64,000 bases of DNA from Tritrichomonas musculus (GCA_039105265.1 JAPFFF010000009.1:620001-684000); one strand, 5' to 3'. Counted from the first letter of the stretch, positions 1-10,441 are shown. Numbers and translations: made by a program. Notes: generated by a model from the sequence alone, not told the origin.

Positions 1-3000
1 TTTAGATGCTATTGGTGATGTATATGCAGACACTAAAACACAGTTTCGTCGTGAGTATAATCGACGTGTTAAGCAATATCAAAAGAAGGACCAATTTAAA
101 GAAGAAATGAGGAAGCTCATGATTCCTGCAGGACAAGGTATTGGTTTTACAACTGATATCAATCAGGATGAATATAAGAGATATGCTTTTACGGAAGCAC
201 TACGTCAGATACATAAAATGAAACATGTTGGAAGACCTGTTATTAAAGCAATAGCTCTTGATGGAAAGTATAAGTACTTCACACTTAGTAATAAGCATAA
301 CTTCGAAAGCACATTAGGACATATAACTGGAGAACTTGATTTAACTGAAGACCAGTCAGACACTAATCCATATATTAGCAACATGTTTATACCTGTTCGA
401 TATGAAGTACAATTTATCGACATGCTTAAAAGCAAAGATGGTGTTCATTTCACAGTCAAGATGCAAGACATGGATACAAAAGAAATATATGATGAAGAAG
501 TAGAACTTGATGAAGACTATCGAAATACACCAGAAGGTAGTTTTTTCCCATACATCAATCTATCACCTATAGACTTATCTACATACCAAATCTTTCATGA
601 GATAAGGAAAGAGAACTACAGAGATAATTGTTTTGTATATGCTTGTATACAATCAGGTGTGTTCACTGATGATGAAATAGATGACCTTCGCTTTTTTGTT
701 CAAACAAGAACCATACCCAATAACAAGATAGAAGAAGTAGCTAAAAAGTTCAAGTGCAATTTTAGTATCATTAGAGTTGTTGAACAACCTGATAAATACA
801 AGTATGAAACAAGAATCAACACCAGAAAGAAAAAATGGTCTGTTGATTTTAAAAGAGAAGTTAACCTGATATTGTTCAAAGATCATTATATGCTCAACAG
901 GAAAATACCTTGTACATTATTCTACCTTCAACACTATGAAGAACTTGATAGAACATTTGCAAATATGCCTTTTGAAAAAAGATGTATGATATATAAATTA
1001 CGTAGTAACAGAAAGACTGTCAAAGAATATAATCATGAAGGAACCAAACCAATAACCTTTTTCCAAAAGATGTTTGAGTTACACCTATTTGAAGAAATAA
1101 AAGCATGTGAAATGGATATTATCAACACAACGGAATATGAACAAGTTAATGACTATGTAAGTCTCGACTATAATGCAGAGCAATGCACAAGGTTGGTTAA
1201 TGAACAGGGTGATGATAAAAAGAAGAAGCAAAAGAAGTGGAGCCGTATATACTATAGTGACTTCGAAACAAACTCAACAGTCAGTCCTCATATACCATAT
1301 CTAAACTGTACTATCTACAGAGATGGTGCTAACATACATAAAATATCTTTTCAAGGTGAAGATTGTGGTAATAGACTCCTTAACTATTTATGGAGTGGCT
1401 CATTAACATATTTTCACAACCTCAAGTATGATGCATGTTTTTTCATCAACACACCTGGATGGGATACACAGATAACAGAAAGAAATGGTACTGTGTTGCA
1501 AATCATCATGACACTATTTGAAGATGGAACCAGAAAGGTAAAAAAGAGACTCACATTTAGAAACTCATATAGCATTATACCAGAAGCATTAAGTAAGTTT
1601 GCAACTATGTTCAACCTCAATGTTCACAAGGAGGTCATGGCATATAAGCTATATACTGAAACTAACATACATAAAAGAATTGTTGATGCTACTGAGTTTC
1701 AACAACAATACATCGATGAAAACATAGACAAGCTATCAAAAGCACAACTTGATGAAAACTGTAAGCAGATAATCGAAAATGCAAAAATAGCAAATTGCTA
1801 TGATGATGGAAAGATAGATATTATCAAATATGCCATCTTCTATTGTTTCAAAGACTGTATTGTTTTGATGAAGGGAATGGAAAAATTTAATGAAGACCTG
1901 AAAGCAGTCTTTAAAGAAACAAAGACAGATATGTATGGTGTTCACGACTTTATATCTATAAGTGCTATTGGATACTGCTTTGCAAAAAAATATGGTTGTT
2001 TTGATGGATGCTATGAACTATCAGGTAAGTGTCAAGACTTCATACAACGATGTGTCTCTGGGGGAAGAACAATGACAGCAGGTAATGAAAAGCAATACAT
2101 CGAAGGAAAGATACAAGACTTTGATGCAGTTAGCTTATATCCATCTGTAATGTATGTTATGGATGGTATACCATTAGGAAGACCTAAAGTAATACAACCA
2201 GATACCACTCATGAACAACTTATGCAATATGATACCTTTTTTATCGAAGTCAACATAAAGAAGCTACAATGTAAATCTAAGCAGACATACAAGTTCGGGC
2301 AGGTATTCACAAGAAATGAAGTAGGTAGTAAAATATTTGGCAACCTCCCTGTTGAACACTACTATATTGATAAAGTTGGCTTAATGGACTTGTTCGAGTT
2401 TTATGATGTTGAATATGAGCTAATACGTGGTTATTACTTTGATGAAGGCTTTAATACGAAAATCAAGGAGTTCATAGAGAAGCTCTTTAACCTCAGGCAG
2501 AAGTACAAAAAACAAAAGAACCCTCTTGAACAAACAATAAAGCTCCTCCTCAACTCCATATATGGCAAGTCAATACTTAAAGCAACTAAGACTGAAACAA
2601 AGACAGTACCTAAAAGCCAACCATACAAGTACCTCTGGAGGAACTACAACTTTGTCAAGGAGGTAGTTGAAGATGAAAACATAGATAAGTGCTATGTTAA
2701 GAAGTTGAAACCTATTAATGATCATTTCAACCTACCTCAATTTGGTGCAAGCGTTCTCTCTTGGAGTAAGCACTTAATGAACAGGGTGATGGCTACAGCT
2801 GAACAAGCAGGTATACCTATCTTTTATCAAGATACTGATAGCATGCATGTGCTCGAAGAGGATGTACCAAGGATAGCTGACTTATTTCAGTTCAAGTATC
2901 ATCAACCTCTTATTGGTAAAAATATGTGTCAGTTCCATAATGACTTTGATGAGTTTGAAGGTAGTCAAGGGGAAATACACTCAAGGAAACTCATTGCACT

Positions 3001-3262
3001 TGGTAAAAAGAGCTACCTCGATATACTGGTTGATGAACAAGGAAATGAAGGATATCATATTAGACTCAAAGGAATACCAAAACAGGTTATTCTCAACAAG
3101 TGCAAAAGGTTGGATATCACAATTGAAGAACTCTATGAAAGGATGTACAAAGGAGAAAGTATGACATTTGATTTGTTGGATGGTTCGAACGCATTCAGGA
3201 AGTCAAAGATATTTCAGCAAACCAACCTCTCCCAATTCTCACGTACTCTTCAGTTTACTTAG
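1..3262 (+). CDS. Protein-primed family B DNA polymerase (element A), 5' end outside window
   Basis: This would replicate the Polinton genome from a terminal protein primer. The frame is already open at base 2, about 35 codons before the first ATG at 107, and the homologue in element B starts further upstream, so the true start is outside the window. Counting from the ATG at 107, the 3'-5' exonuclease motifs are SDFETN (near 384), HNLKYD (near 436) and YCFKDC (near 580). The polymerase motifs are DFDAVSLYPS (near 670), LLLNSIYGKS (near 813) and QDTDSM (near 907). The length of over 1085 residues fits Polinton PolB. It converges on the minor structural gene, the two ends overlapping by a few bases. 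It is clearly homologous to the PolB at 58.5-61.6 kb but, judged by eye, a good third of positions differ, so A and B are separate lineages. Confidence 0.95.
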   Translation, partial: LDAIGDVYADTKTQFRREYNRRVKQYQKKDQFKEEMRKLMIPAGQGIGFTTDINQDEYKRYAFTEALRQIHKMKHVGRPVIKAIALDGKYKYFTLSNKHNFESTLGHITGELDLTEDQSDTNPYISNMFIPVRYEVQFIDMLKSKDGVHFTVKMQDMDTKEIYDEEVELDEDYRNTPEGSFFPYINLSPIDLSTYQIFHEIRKENYRDNCFVYACIQSGVFTDDEIDDLRFFVQTRTIPNNKIEEVAKKFKCNFSIIRVVEQPDKYKYETRINTRKKKWSVDFKREVNLILFKDHYMLNRKIPCTLFYLQHYEELDRTFANMPFEKRCMIYKLRSNRKTVKEYNHEGTKPITFFQKMFELHLFEEIKACEMDIINTTEYEQVNDYVSLDYNAEQCTRLVNEQGDDKKKKQKKWSRIYYSDFETNSTVSPHIPYLNCTIYRDGANIHKISFQGEDCGNRLLNYLWSGSLTYFHNLKYDACFFINTPGWDTQITERNGTVLQIIMTLFEDGTRKVKKRLTFRNSYSIIPEALSKFATMFNLNVHKEVMAYKLYTETNIHKRIVDATEFQQQYIDENIDKLSKAQLDENCKQIIENAKIANCYDDGKIDIIKYAIFYCFKDCIVLMKGMEKFNEDLKAVFKETKTDMYGVHDFISISAIGYCFAKKYGCFDGCYELSGKCQDFIQRCVSGGRTMTAGNEKQYIEGKIQDFDAVSLYPSVMYVMDGIPLGRPKVIQPDTTHEQLMQYDTFFIEVNIKKLQCKSKQTYKFGQVFTRNEVGSKIFGNLPVEHYYIDKVGLMDLFEFYDVEYELIRGYYFDEGFNTKIKEFIEKLFNLRQKYKKQKNPLEQTIKLLLNSIYGKSILKATKTETKTVPKSQPYKYLWRNYNFVKEVVEDENIDKCYVKKLKPINDHFNLPQFGASVLSWSKHLMNRVMATAEQAGIPIFYQDTDSMHVLEEDVPRIADLFQFKYHQPLIGKNMCQFHNDFDEFEGSQGEIHSRKLIALGKKSYLDILVDEQGNEGYHIRLKGIPKQVILNKCKRLDITIEELYERMYKGESMTFDLLDGSNAFRKSKIFQQTNLSQFSRTLQFT

Positions 3263-3970
3263 TTATAACATCATTGATATCAGTCGAGTTAGATGGTTTA
3301 ATTTTGATAGTTATGAACAAAGGACTTTTTAACAATATCGGCTGGTATTGAAAATCTACTAAACTTAATTCTAAATATTTTTATGAATCTGTAAATGTTT
3401 TTATTTTTAAAGGCTTACCCTCAGTCTCGAAATCATATATAAGTGGTTTCTTATCTACAGTGAAGGTATTTATTGTACCAATAACTGAAGGTGTATATTG
3501 TTGTTCGCCTATATTCGAGTATATGGCATTACCTTGTAGTGATACTAGATACAACTTAGTATGATTTAATATTGGTATATCTTTTATTATATAGGTTGTA
3601 TTAGCAGGTAACTCTAAAGGCAATGGAGTATTATAAAGACCAGTTACTAATGCAGCTCGATGAGTTAAAGACGTAATGGTAGTCTTAATTGTGGTTTTTA
3701 TTTGGAATGTTCTTGTTTCTTGATTATACTCCCATTGAAACCAAGACATTAAATTTAATACCGATTGTAATTCTTTGATAGTATAAGAAAATTTAGGAGT
3801 TCGAAAATAGACTTGAATAGGACTTGAATCACTTGACATCTCAATATAATCTTCATCATTGGTTAACAGAATATTACTCAAGGTGCTTAATGAAGATACA
3901 TAATACTTGACATATTTACACTTCCAAGGTATATTTAAATTAACTGATACCTTATTTTATTCATCAGCAT
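3255..3970 (-). pseudogene. Minor structural (capsid-like) protein gene of element A, broken
   Basis: The longest open stretch, 3381-3881, encodes 166 residues matching the 244-residue protein at 62018-62752 in element B, including the shared PWKC..VKYYVSS region, LVSLQGNA, and IKIK/IKVN..TDS near the end. Similarity extends to both sides of that stretch, so the gene occupies most of the space between PolB and the fibre-like gene. It is broken, with about two breaks. The family is not recognised with certainty. Its size, beta-rich look and fixed place beside the fibre-like gene suggest a minor capsid or penton-like protein, which is inference. It is transcribed divergently from the fibre-like gene across a spacer of about 40 bases. 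Confidence 0.6.
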
Positions 3971-4010
3971 TTGTGCTTTATACTGATACTAGCATTTTAT
4001 TATTCCTAAA

Positions 4011-7000
4011 ATGTCAATTAAACTTTATTCTTTGTTAGCAGGAGAAGCAGAGAAGCTAAAAGACAAAAATATAGAGATAGGTGTTAATGATGAAAACAAC
4101 ATAGATATCATAAGAAATGGAGACCCAGATGATTATCCAACATTTAGCTGTTTATACAATAAAGCAGAAATAGATAAAAAGATAGTTGGTGATTATTTAG
4201 ATAAGCAAGGAGGATTAGATGGATTTTGTAACCTTAATATTATGGCAGGACAAGGTATTACTACATGGAACCCTGATGGTACATTAAAAGAGAAGAACTA
4301 TGCAGCATCATTAAAGAAGCTATATGAACGTATTTCAACAAGTACTACGAATTTACAGACATACTTGAATAAAATGAAGATGGATATAATTGATGTTATG
4401 GGTGCATCAGTAGTAGCACCTAATGCAAAATTAACTATTTTCGTTAATGAAGTTAAAGAGCAAACTCTTGATGTTAGTACATACAACAAATTAGTAGCAG
4501 CATTAAATAATAATTATAATGGTTTGAAAAATGTTGTTGACTATATATTTGATACTATGAATAAAATAGATGGGTTTAATGTGGAAGAATTTCTAGGTAC
4601 TGAACTCATTGATACATCATATACAGACATAGCAACAATTATCAAAAGAATCGGAGATGGATATTTTGAACAAGACCAAGTGCCAATAAAGACATATAAG
4701 CAATTTACTAAACAATTCGAAAAGTTAGCATTATGTTTAATTGAAATCTTAATTGTTGAGAAAAAACTAAACCTATCATGCTGGAAAGAAGAAACAAAAA
4801 TAATACATCATCCTGGGGAACTAGATGAAACGAGTACAGGTCCTTGGGATGAAACCGTAATAACATATAAGCTTGAAGATAAGCATGTAGATACATTCAC
4901 AGACTTAATAACACAGTTAAATGCAAGCAATGATAATCTTAAGAAATGGTTGACAAAATTAGAAAGTACTAAAACAACAGGTATCGATTTTACCCAATTA
5001 GATAATCTCTCGGTCATAGAAGAAAAAACAGATGAGGAAACAAAAACAACATCTTATGAAGTTAAACAAAAGCCTCCAACAAGCTTAAATAATATTATCT
5101 CTAATATCAGTCTAAATAATAATAACATATCTAAATGGATTAACAAAACAGCAATAGATTTTTCAGCAATAGAACCTATTAAAGTTGTTGAAAAAGAAAC
5201 AAACACAACTACGAATGAAACCATATATGATATTAAACCTAAGAAGATAAACACTTTTAAAGAATTTGTTGAGCAAACAAACACTACAAATGACAATATC
5301 AATGAATTATTAAATCAACTCAATAGTGATACTATCATATACACTGACCTATTAGAAGCATTTGGTACAACACCATATATATGCCTAATTAATGAGACAA
5401 CTAATGAACCAGAAATAAGACCTGTTAAAATAGAGATAGTAGAGGAATCACCAGAGCCTTCACCAGACCCCACACCCGAACCAGAGCCTACACCAGGACC
5501 AGAACCTAATCCACCACCTGCTGCCTACCAAATTCAAATTATTGGAGATGGTAGTGACACCTTCTATTTTCCATCTGGTGATGAATTGTCTGAGGCATTT
5601 GAAAAAATAAAGAGTACTATAAAGTCACGTATCAAACCTAAGGAACCAGTACATGTAACCGTGAAAAAAATAATAACATTAGGTAAACAAACATCAGCAA
5701 TACTACAAAAACTGCTCGTAAATATTATTGGAACGATGGTTGTAATAAATGTTGCACCTTTTATTTTATCTTATCAGGTAATAGATTATGCGTTAACTAA
5801 TACATTAAAGGTTATATATAATGTCATCTACTTTTTATGGAATAGTGAAATACCATATTTATTATTTAAGGGGTATAATGGTACAAAAGAGGTTATTGTT
5901 AAGATAATAAACTATGAAAAGAATAAAGGTGATTATATTGGTAAGATAGACCATAATATTGATGAACTTGTTGACCGATTTAGTGAACTATTACCATCGA
6001 ACGAAACAGTTGATGCATTATTGAGCAAAGGATATGAAATATATGAAGTAGCATATACCTCTTTTCCAATATTTTGGTCTAATGAATGGAGTAAGATGAA
6101 AACTATATTTACTACAATATGGCAAGGAGTTAAAAAGTTTGGTATAAATACCTTTTTATTCTTTACAGGTGAGGATAGTGATGGAAAAGGAACATTTTGG
6201 GAAAATTGTCCTCATATGGTGAGGATTACAATAATAGCTTTCATCATGGGTGCAGCCTTGGTTACTATTGGAGTTCTTGCAGTTGAGTATGTTATTTTCC
6301 CGATTTTTAGTCTATTCTTTGATGGATTAGATTGGATATATAATAAGGTAGTTGGAAATGGTGCACAGTTATTAGAGAATGATGAAATTGTTGACCCTGA
6401 TGGAAATATAATAGTGATTGAACCTGATGATGAGTTATTAGAAACATTTAGAAAACAAATTAATTCAGCATTAGTTGATTATAAAGTAATAAATGGAAAG
6501 ATAAGCACAACGCCCACTACTCCCACAACAGACCCAAATTTTGTTTTAGAAACAGGTATACCTGAATTTGTTATTACTAATAAGGATGTATACTCTTTAT
6601 CTAATACTATTAATGATGTTGCATACAACCTATTAGGCATCTTTGTACCAGATTTACAAAAACAAGCCTTTTTAAATTCTAATAAGCCTATCTTCAAGAT
6701 AGTATTAAGAAAGAATGTAATATATGATGAGAGAGGTAGGTACATAAAAGAGTTCTATATAACATCCAGAAATGGTAAAATAGTTTGTCCAGTTATTACT
6801 TACGATAAAGAGAATGATTATTGTACCATCAATGATAACTCATTAACAGATGATAGGTATTATATAGCATTCGATAAAAGCCTACCTTTTCACCCTTATA
6901 CTTTATATCTAAATGGAGAACTAAGTATTATGAATGAATATGAACCGACTGCATTAAAAACAGATAAGGCAATAAAATGTTCTATCATTGAAGCTGAAAA

Positions 7001-9803
7001 TGCATTAAAACTCCATAAAAGCGATGTTCACTACTTTTATAAACCATCTATCATCACAGAAGAAACAATAGGAGAGGACGAATATTATAAGATGGTATAT
7101 GAAGTACCTGATAACTATGAAATACCTGATAAATTAAACTTTGTCTTCAAGGAACATTGTTTTGGCAATACATGGAACCTACAATGGAATACTGATAAAA
7201 GTCTTGAGAATAAGGGATATTGGTCAGGAAATAATGCGAAAGGTCATCTTAATGGGAAAGTCATTAATAAATGGAATATTCGACCTACTAAGAAAGCCAA
7301 TAGTTGTTATGGTTGTTGGATAACAGTCAAACAAACAGACATGCATGAAGCAATAATTACTAATGAAGGAAATGGTTTAATGCATTCACTATTAAAGAAC
7401 TACAAAAATGAATTTAAACTAGAAATGAAAGATGGAACTATTAAAGATGGTAGTGAATGGAATATGACATGTGCATATGAGAACCACCTAACTGATGGCT
7501 TATCAAACTCATTACATCCTGGTTATTATGGCACTGTTCTTCTATACATATCAATGGATAATACTGAAGGAATTAGAACTGATTTGGTTGAAAAGATATA
7601 TTTAGATATATATGTAGGTGAGTCTTCTACAGCAACAAGGTTATCATTCAAACCTGATGGGTTCCATGCACAAAAGAATGGAAAGGTATTTGTTGATGTT
7701 ATACCTGTTCTTGATACTATTGAGACAATTAGCTATGATTGGGGCTTTTGCTTAGATGTAGGTGAAACCAGAGACATAAAATTATATTTGAGGAAGGATT
7801 ATACAGACCCTATTGATGAGATTAATTGGGATTCATCAACTAATGCATTTAAGTACATAATAGACCAGCAGTTTTATGAAATAACACCAAATCCTAATGC
7901 AGCTACTACCTTATACACAGACTACAATATTACTAGTTCAAAGATTATAACAGCTGATAATATTACTACCATGAGGAGTGATTTAAATGTATTAACCAAT
8001 AATTTTGATGTAGTTAGTTATGATGTTAAGGACATAACCTCGAAAGTAAATGTGTTAAATGCAGAAATGGGAGAGACTAAAAGAATTACTAAACATTTAC
8101 AAGAAGACATAGACCAGGTTAGAATAGTATCTAATGTAGCATTAGCATTTGGAGTTATAGGAACTGCAGGTAGTATAGCTAATGTTGGTTTTACATTGTT
8201 TCGAACAGGGTTCACATTTACAAAGGCTGGTATAGATGCTACTATTGAAGGTGTATCACAAGGTGAACAAGCTTTGTATCATCTAGGTGATGGAAGCAAC
8301 CTACCTCCATTAAAAATAGGAAGGTCAACTACAACTGATTTAACACCTATTATTGATTGGTGTGATGCAGAAAAGGTAGTTGTTGAATATACTGATGAAA
8401 CTGAAGACATTTCAAAGACGATAACAACATATCGAGATGCTATTGATTTGTGTAACCATTTCAGGGAATCATTAAAACCTGCATTTAGGCTATTAGCTGA
8501 TAAAATAAATGAGGTTAATGAGGAAGTAGAAAATAATAACTATGTTGATAAGAATGATTTAGTAAGAGATGATACTATTGATATAGTAGGTAGTATTGTT
8601 AATAAGGAAGTACACCTAGAAGCTGAAGATGTTATTACAGATGGTATTATTAAGGCAAGGCTAATGGTTATGAAGGTTAGTGAGTTTAATGACATTGACT
8701 ATGAGGAGTGTATAATAACTATTACTATTGCAGATGGTACTTTAAGTCAATATGTAGGCTGTGATTACTTCCCAACATGCACCTTAAATGGCAAGACAAT
8801 AGTTATAGCCAACCCACACCAAGTAAGAGTTACTGGTATAGCCATTAAAGAAAATAGTGCTGTTAGGAGAATGTCATTTGAAGTTAAGGATATAGCATAT
8901 ACATGTGATATAGATGCACTTAACAACAAGGTAGACTCACTTGAAAAGATATCCCACGACAATAATGAATCAATAGCTACTATTATGAATGAATACCCCA
9001 CAGTTGATGAGGTTAATGATGTACTAAAGGAGTATGCATTAAAGAAAGACATTAGAAAATTTAGAGAGAAAAATGATTTGATATACAAAGAATCTATTGA
9101 AGTGCCATTTGAAAATGTACAAGATAATTCAGGAACGTGGGAAGTCAAAATAAAATTGAATAGTGGAACTCGTCTTGTTGGGACATTTACTGATGACTCT
9201 GAAATGGTTCATAATTTTGATATTCTATTTGTTCATGATGATAATACTGTTATTAATGAAGAAATATATTGGGTAGAGGAGATAGATGGAATATCCTATG
9301 AATGTGGCTATGAACCAAGGGATGATGGTTATTGTTGCTTTAATGTTGAAGGCTTCAATACCAAATTAATATTAGCCGAAAAAATATTGAAACAGGATGA
9401 AATAGCTTTAAAGAGTGATATTACATCATTATTGGATGACTTATATTGGAGAATATTTTATTTAGGATTTCACAAATCATATTATGAGGATATCCCAGAA
9501 TTATGCTCATATTCTTACGATACTAGCTCTAAAAAATTAATTGTATGTGTCGGATATAATAGTTTATATATGGAAATGTTATTTATATTTTACGATTCAA
9601 ATGACAAGAAACATTATGTTAGAGTTAATTATAGTGAAGGATTTGCAGTACTAGATGAAATATATGGTGAAGATAAACTTAGAGAATCCAATAGAAAAAG
9701 AGATTTTGAATATGATTTTTATCATATCGATTTTCAATTAAAGGGCTCTGGAAATATACCATTTACTGAATACTATTTAAAGCAAGTCAAAGCCACACCA
9801 TAA
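4011..9803 (+). CDS. Giant fibre-like structural protein of element A (1930 aa)
   Basis: The N terminus carries LYNKAEIDKKI, a form of the YxKxEVD motif common at the start of phage and viral tail-fibre proteins. ALKKDI and ALKSDI motifs near the C terminus are also fibre-like. Residues about 285-450 hold three related modules of roughly 65-70 residues (YEVK/YDIK, then N-rich helices, then NxWL/xxLLNQL). A Pro/Glu-rich hinge follows (about 482-508). Hydrophobic segments lie near 560-610, 740-775 and 1370-1400, unusual for a plain fibre. The N-terminal 60 residues match the gene starting at 62772 in element B, and in both elements the gene is divergent from the minor structural gene. A virion fibre or receptor-contact protein is likely; the hydrophobic parts could mean membrane insertion or entry. 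Exact function is not known. Confidence 0.65.
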   Translation: MSIKLYSLLAGEAEKLKDKNIEIGVNDENNIDIIRNGDPDDYPTFSCLYNKAEIDKKIVGDYLDKQGGLDGFCNLNIMAGQGITTWNPDGTLKEKNYAASLKKLYERISTSTTNLQTYLNKMKMDIIDVMGASVVAPNAKLTIFVNEVKEQTLDVSTYNKLVAALNNNYNGLKNVVDYIFDTMNKIDGFNVEEFLGTELIDTSYTDIATIIKRIGDGYFEQDQVPIKTYKQFTKQFEKLALCLIEILIVEKKLNLSCWKEETKIIHHPGELDETSTGPWDETVITYKLEDKHVDTFTDLITQLNASNDNLKKWLTKLESTKTTGIDFTQLDNLSVIEEKTDEETKTTSYEVKQKPPTSLNNIISNISLNNNNISKWINKTAIDFSAIEPIKVVEKETNTTTNETIYDIKPKKINTFKEFVEQTNTTNDNINELLNQLNSDTIIYTDLLEAFGTTPYICLINETTNEPEIRPVKIEIVEESPEPSPDPTPEPEPTPGPEPNPPPAAYQIQIIGDGSDTFYFPSGDELSEAFEKIKSTIKSRIKPKEPVHVTVKKIITLGKQTSAILQKLLVNIIGTMVVINVAPFILSYQVIDYALTNTLKVIYNVIYFLWNSEIPYLLFKGYNGTKEVIVKIINYEKNKGDYIGKIDHNIDELVDRFSELLPSNETVDALLSKGYEIYEVAYTSFPIFWSNEWSKMKTIFTTIWQGVKKFGINTFLFFTGEDSDGKGTFWENCPHMVRITIIAFIMGAALVTIGVLAVEYVIFPIFSLFFDGLDWIYNKVVGNGAQLLENDEIVDPDGNIIVIEPDDELLETFRKQINSALVDYKVINGKISTTPTTPTTDPNFVLETGIPEFVITNKDVYSLSNTINDVAYNLLGIFVPDLQKQAFLNSNKPIFKIVLRKNVIYDERGRYIKEFYITSRNGKIVCPVITYDKENDYCTINDNSLTDDRYYIAFDKSLPFHPYTLYLNGELSIMNEYEPTALKTDKAIKCSIIEAENALKLHKSDVHYFYKPSIITEETIGEDEYYKMVYEVPDNYEIPDKLNFVFKEHCFGNTWNLQWNTDKSLENKGYWSGNNAKGHLNGKVINKWNIRPTKKANSCYGCWITVKQTDMHEAIITNEGNGLMHSLLKNYKNEFKLEMKDGTIKDGSEWNMTCAYENHLTDGLSNSLHPGYYGTVLLYISMDNTEGIRTDLVEKIYLDIYVGESSTATRLSFKPDGFHAQKNGKVFVDVIPVLDTIETISYDWGFCLDVGETRDIKLYLRKDYTDPIDEINWDSSTNAFKYIIDQQFYEITPNPNAATTLYTDYNITSSKIITADNITTMRSDLNVLTNNFDVVSYDVKDITSKVNVLNAEMGETKRITKHLQEDIDQVRIVSNVALAFGVIGTAGSIANVGFTLFRTGFTFTKAGIDATIEGVSQGEQALYHLGDGSNLPPLKIGRSTTTDLTPIIDWCDAEKVVVEYTDETEDISKTITTYRDAIDLCNHFRESLKPAFRLLADKINEVNEEVENNNYVDKNDLVRDDTIDIVGSIVNKEVHLEAEDVITDGIIKARLMVMKVSEFNDIDYEECIITITIADGTLSQYVGCDYFPTCTLNGKTIVIANPHQVRVTGIAIKENSAVRRMSFEVKDIAYTCDIDALNNKVDSLEKISHDNNESIATIMNEYPTVDEVNDVLKEYALKKDIRKFREKNDLIYKESIEVPFENVQDNSGTWEVKIKLNSGTRLVGTFTDDSEMVHNFDILFVHDDNTVINEEIYWVEEIDGISYECGYEPRDDGYCCFNVEGFNTKLILAEKILKQDEIALKSDITSLLDDLYWRIFYLGFHKSYYEDIPELCSYSYDTSSKKLIVCVGYNSLYMEMLFIFYDSNDKKHYVRVNYSEGFAVLDEIYGEDKLRESNRKRDFEYDFYHIDFQLKGSGNIPFTEYYLKQVKATP

Positions 9804-10000
9804 AAGAGGCTTCTCGGGGTAGGTACCTGTGCCGTTTCATAAATGGTTGGCATTGAGGTGGGTGGGTGGGATAACATGAAAAGAAGAAGAAGAAATTTTT
9901 TTTTAAATTTTTATTTTTTATTTTTTTTTAATTTTTTATTTTTTAACTAGTTCGTGTTGACGCGTGGGCCCCAGGCTCCGCGGAAACCGACTAGTATATA
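9804..10000. other. Junction between elements A and K: G-rich, poly-A/T and restriction-site-dense stretch
   Basis: No gene is visible. From left to right there is a G-rich stretch ending in GGTGGGTGGGTGGGATAAC (to about 9873), a short GAA run, about 50 bases of almost pure T and A (9893-9945), then about 45 GC-rich bases. The GC-rich part contains ACTAGT, ACGCGT, GGGCCC, CCGCGG and ACTAGT in quick succession, and the fibre-like gene of element K ends right after it. The G-rich piece loosely resembles, in reverse complement, the GC-rich left end of element B near 44.05-44.09 kb, so it may be a Polinton terminal region. Confidence 0.5.
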
Positions 10001-10441
10001 CTACTCAAGAGCTGATCCAGCTTTATATGTTGGTATAGTTGGTTGCGGAACGGTTAATTGATTTTGTTCATTAATTTTAATTGTTGAATTATCAACATTA
10101 ACGCCAAAAGTGTCTGTATTTAATGTTAATGCATTACCTGCTTTATATTCTTTACCAGTTCCGCCTCCATTAATAACTTCTAATTGATTTTTGTCATTAA
10201 CTTTAATAGATGAACCATCAACGTTTGCATTAATTTGATCATTAATTATTTGAATTCCTTTTCCTCCTTTGTAATCAATACCACCTCCTCCACTTGATCC
10301 AGAATTAACAACGGATAGACATCCTTCATTATTGAGACATAATGTTGAATCATACTTGACAGATATCATTCTATCCTCAAGTGATATTGCATGACCTGGT
10401 TTGTAATCAGTATTTTCATCGACGTTTTGTTTTGAATACAT
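10001..10441 (-). CDS. Fibre-like repeat protein fragment of element K (146 aa)
   Basis: Three repeats of about 35 residues are visible. Each follows the plan YK-(A/G)G-(N/K)-(A/G)-L/I-x-L/I, then a short beta strand with (V)NVDxSxIKIN, then xxQLxV. A fourth begins at the end with YKAGSALE. This pattern of short beta repeats resembles the shaft of trimeric viral or phage fibres. A glycine-rich break (SGSSGGGG) separates the first and second repeats. The frame stops as the fourth repeat starts, right at the GC-rich junction with element A, so the gene looks cut off there. It is divergent from the next gene across 41 bases. A fibre role is inference from the repeat pattern. Confidence 0.6.
   Translation of the reverse strand: MYSKQNVDENTDYKPGHAISLEDRMISVKYDSTLCLNNEGCLSVVNSGSSGGGGIDYKGGKGIQIINDQINANVDGSSIKVNDKNQLEVINGGGTGKEYKAGNALTLNTDTFGVNVDNSTIKINEQNQLTVPQPTIPTYKAGSALE

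Larger units (their letters stand above)
1..9890. mobile_element. Polinton/Maverick element A, right part
   Basis: This is the end of a Polinton (Maverick) whose other end lies outside the window. It carries protein-primed PolB on the plus strand, a minor structural gene on the minus strand and a giant fibre-like gene on the plus strand. The same three families recur in element B at 58.5-64 kb, which supports the assignment. The right boundary is placed after the fibre-like gene, where a G-rich stretch (GGTGGGTGGGTGGG near 9859) and a long A/T tract begin. No terminal inverted repeat could be proven. Two long reading frames are open throughout while one gene is broken, so the copy looks fairly young, with perhaps one or two breaks in the visible part. 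Confidence 0.85.

Noticed and set aside
205-1945. Minus-strand frames of 60-77 codons under PolB of element A
   Set aside because: Shadows of the PolB coding sequence with no coding character of their own.
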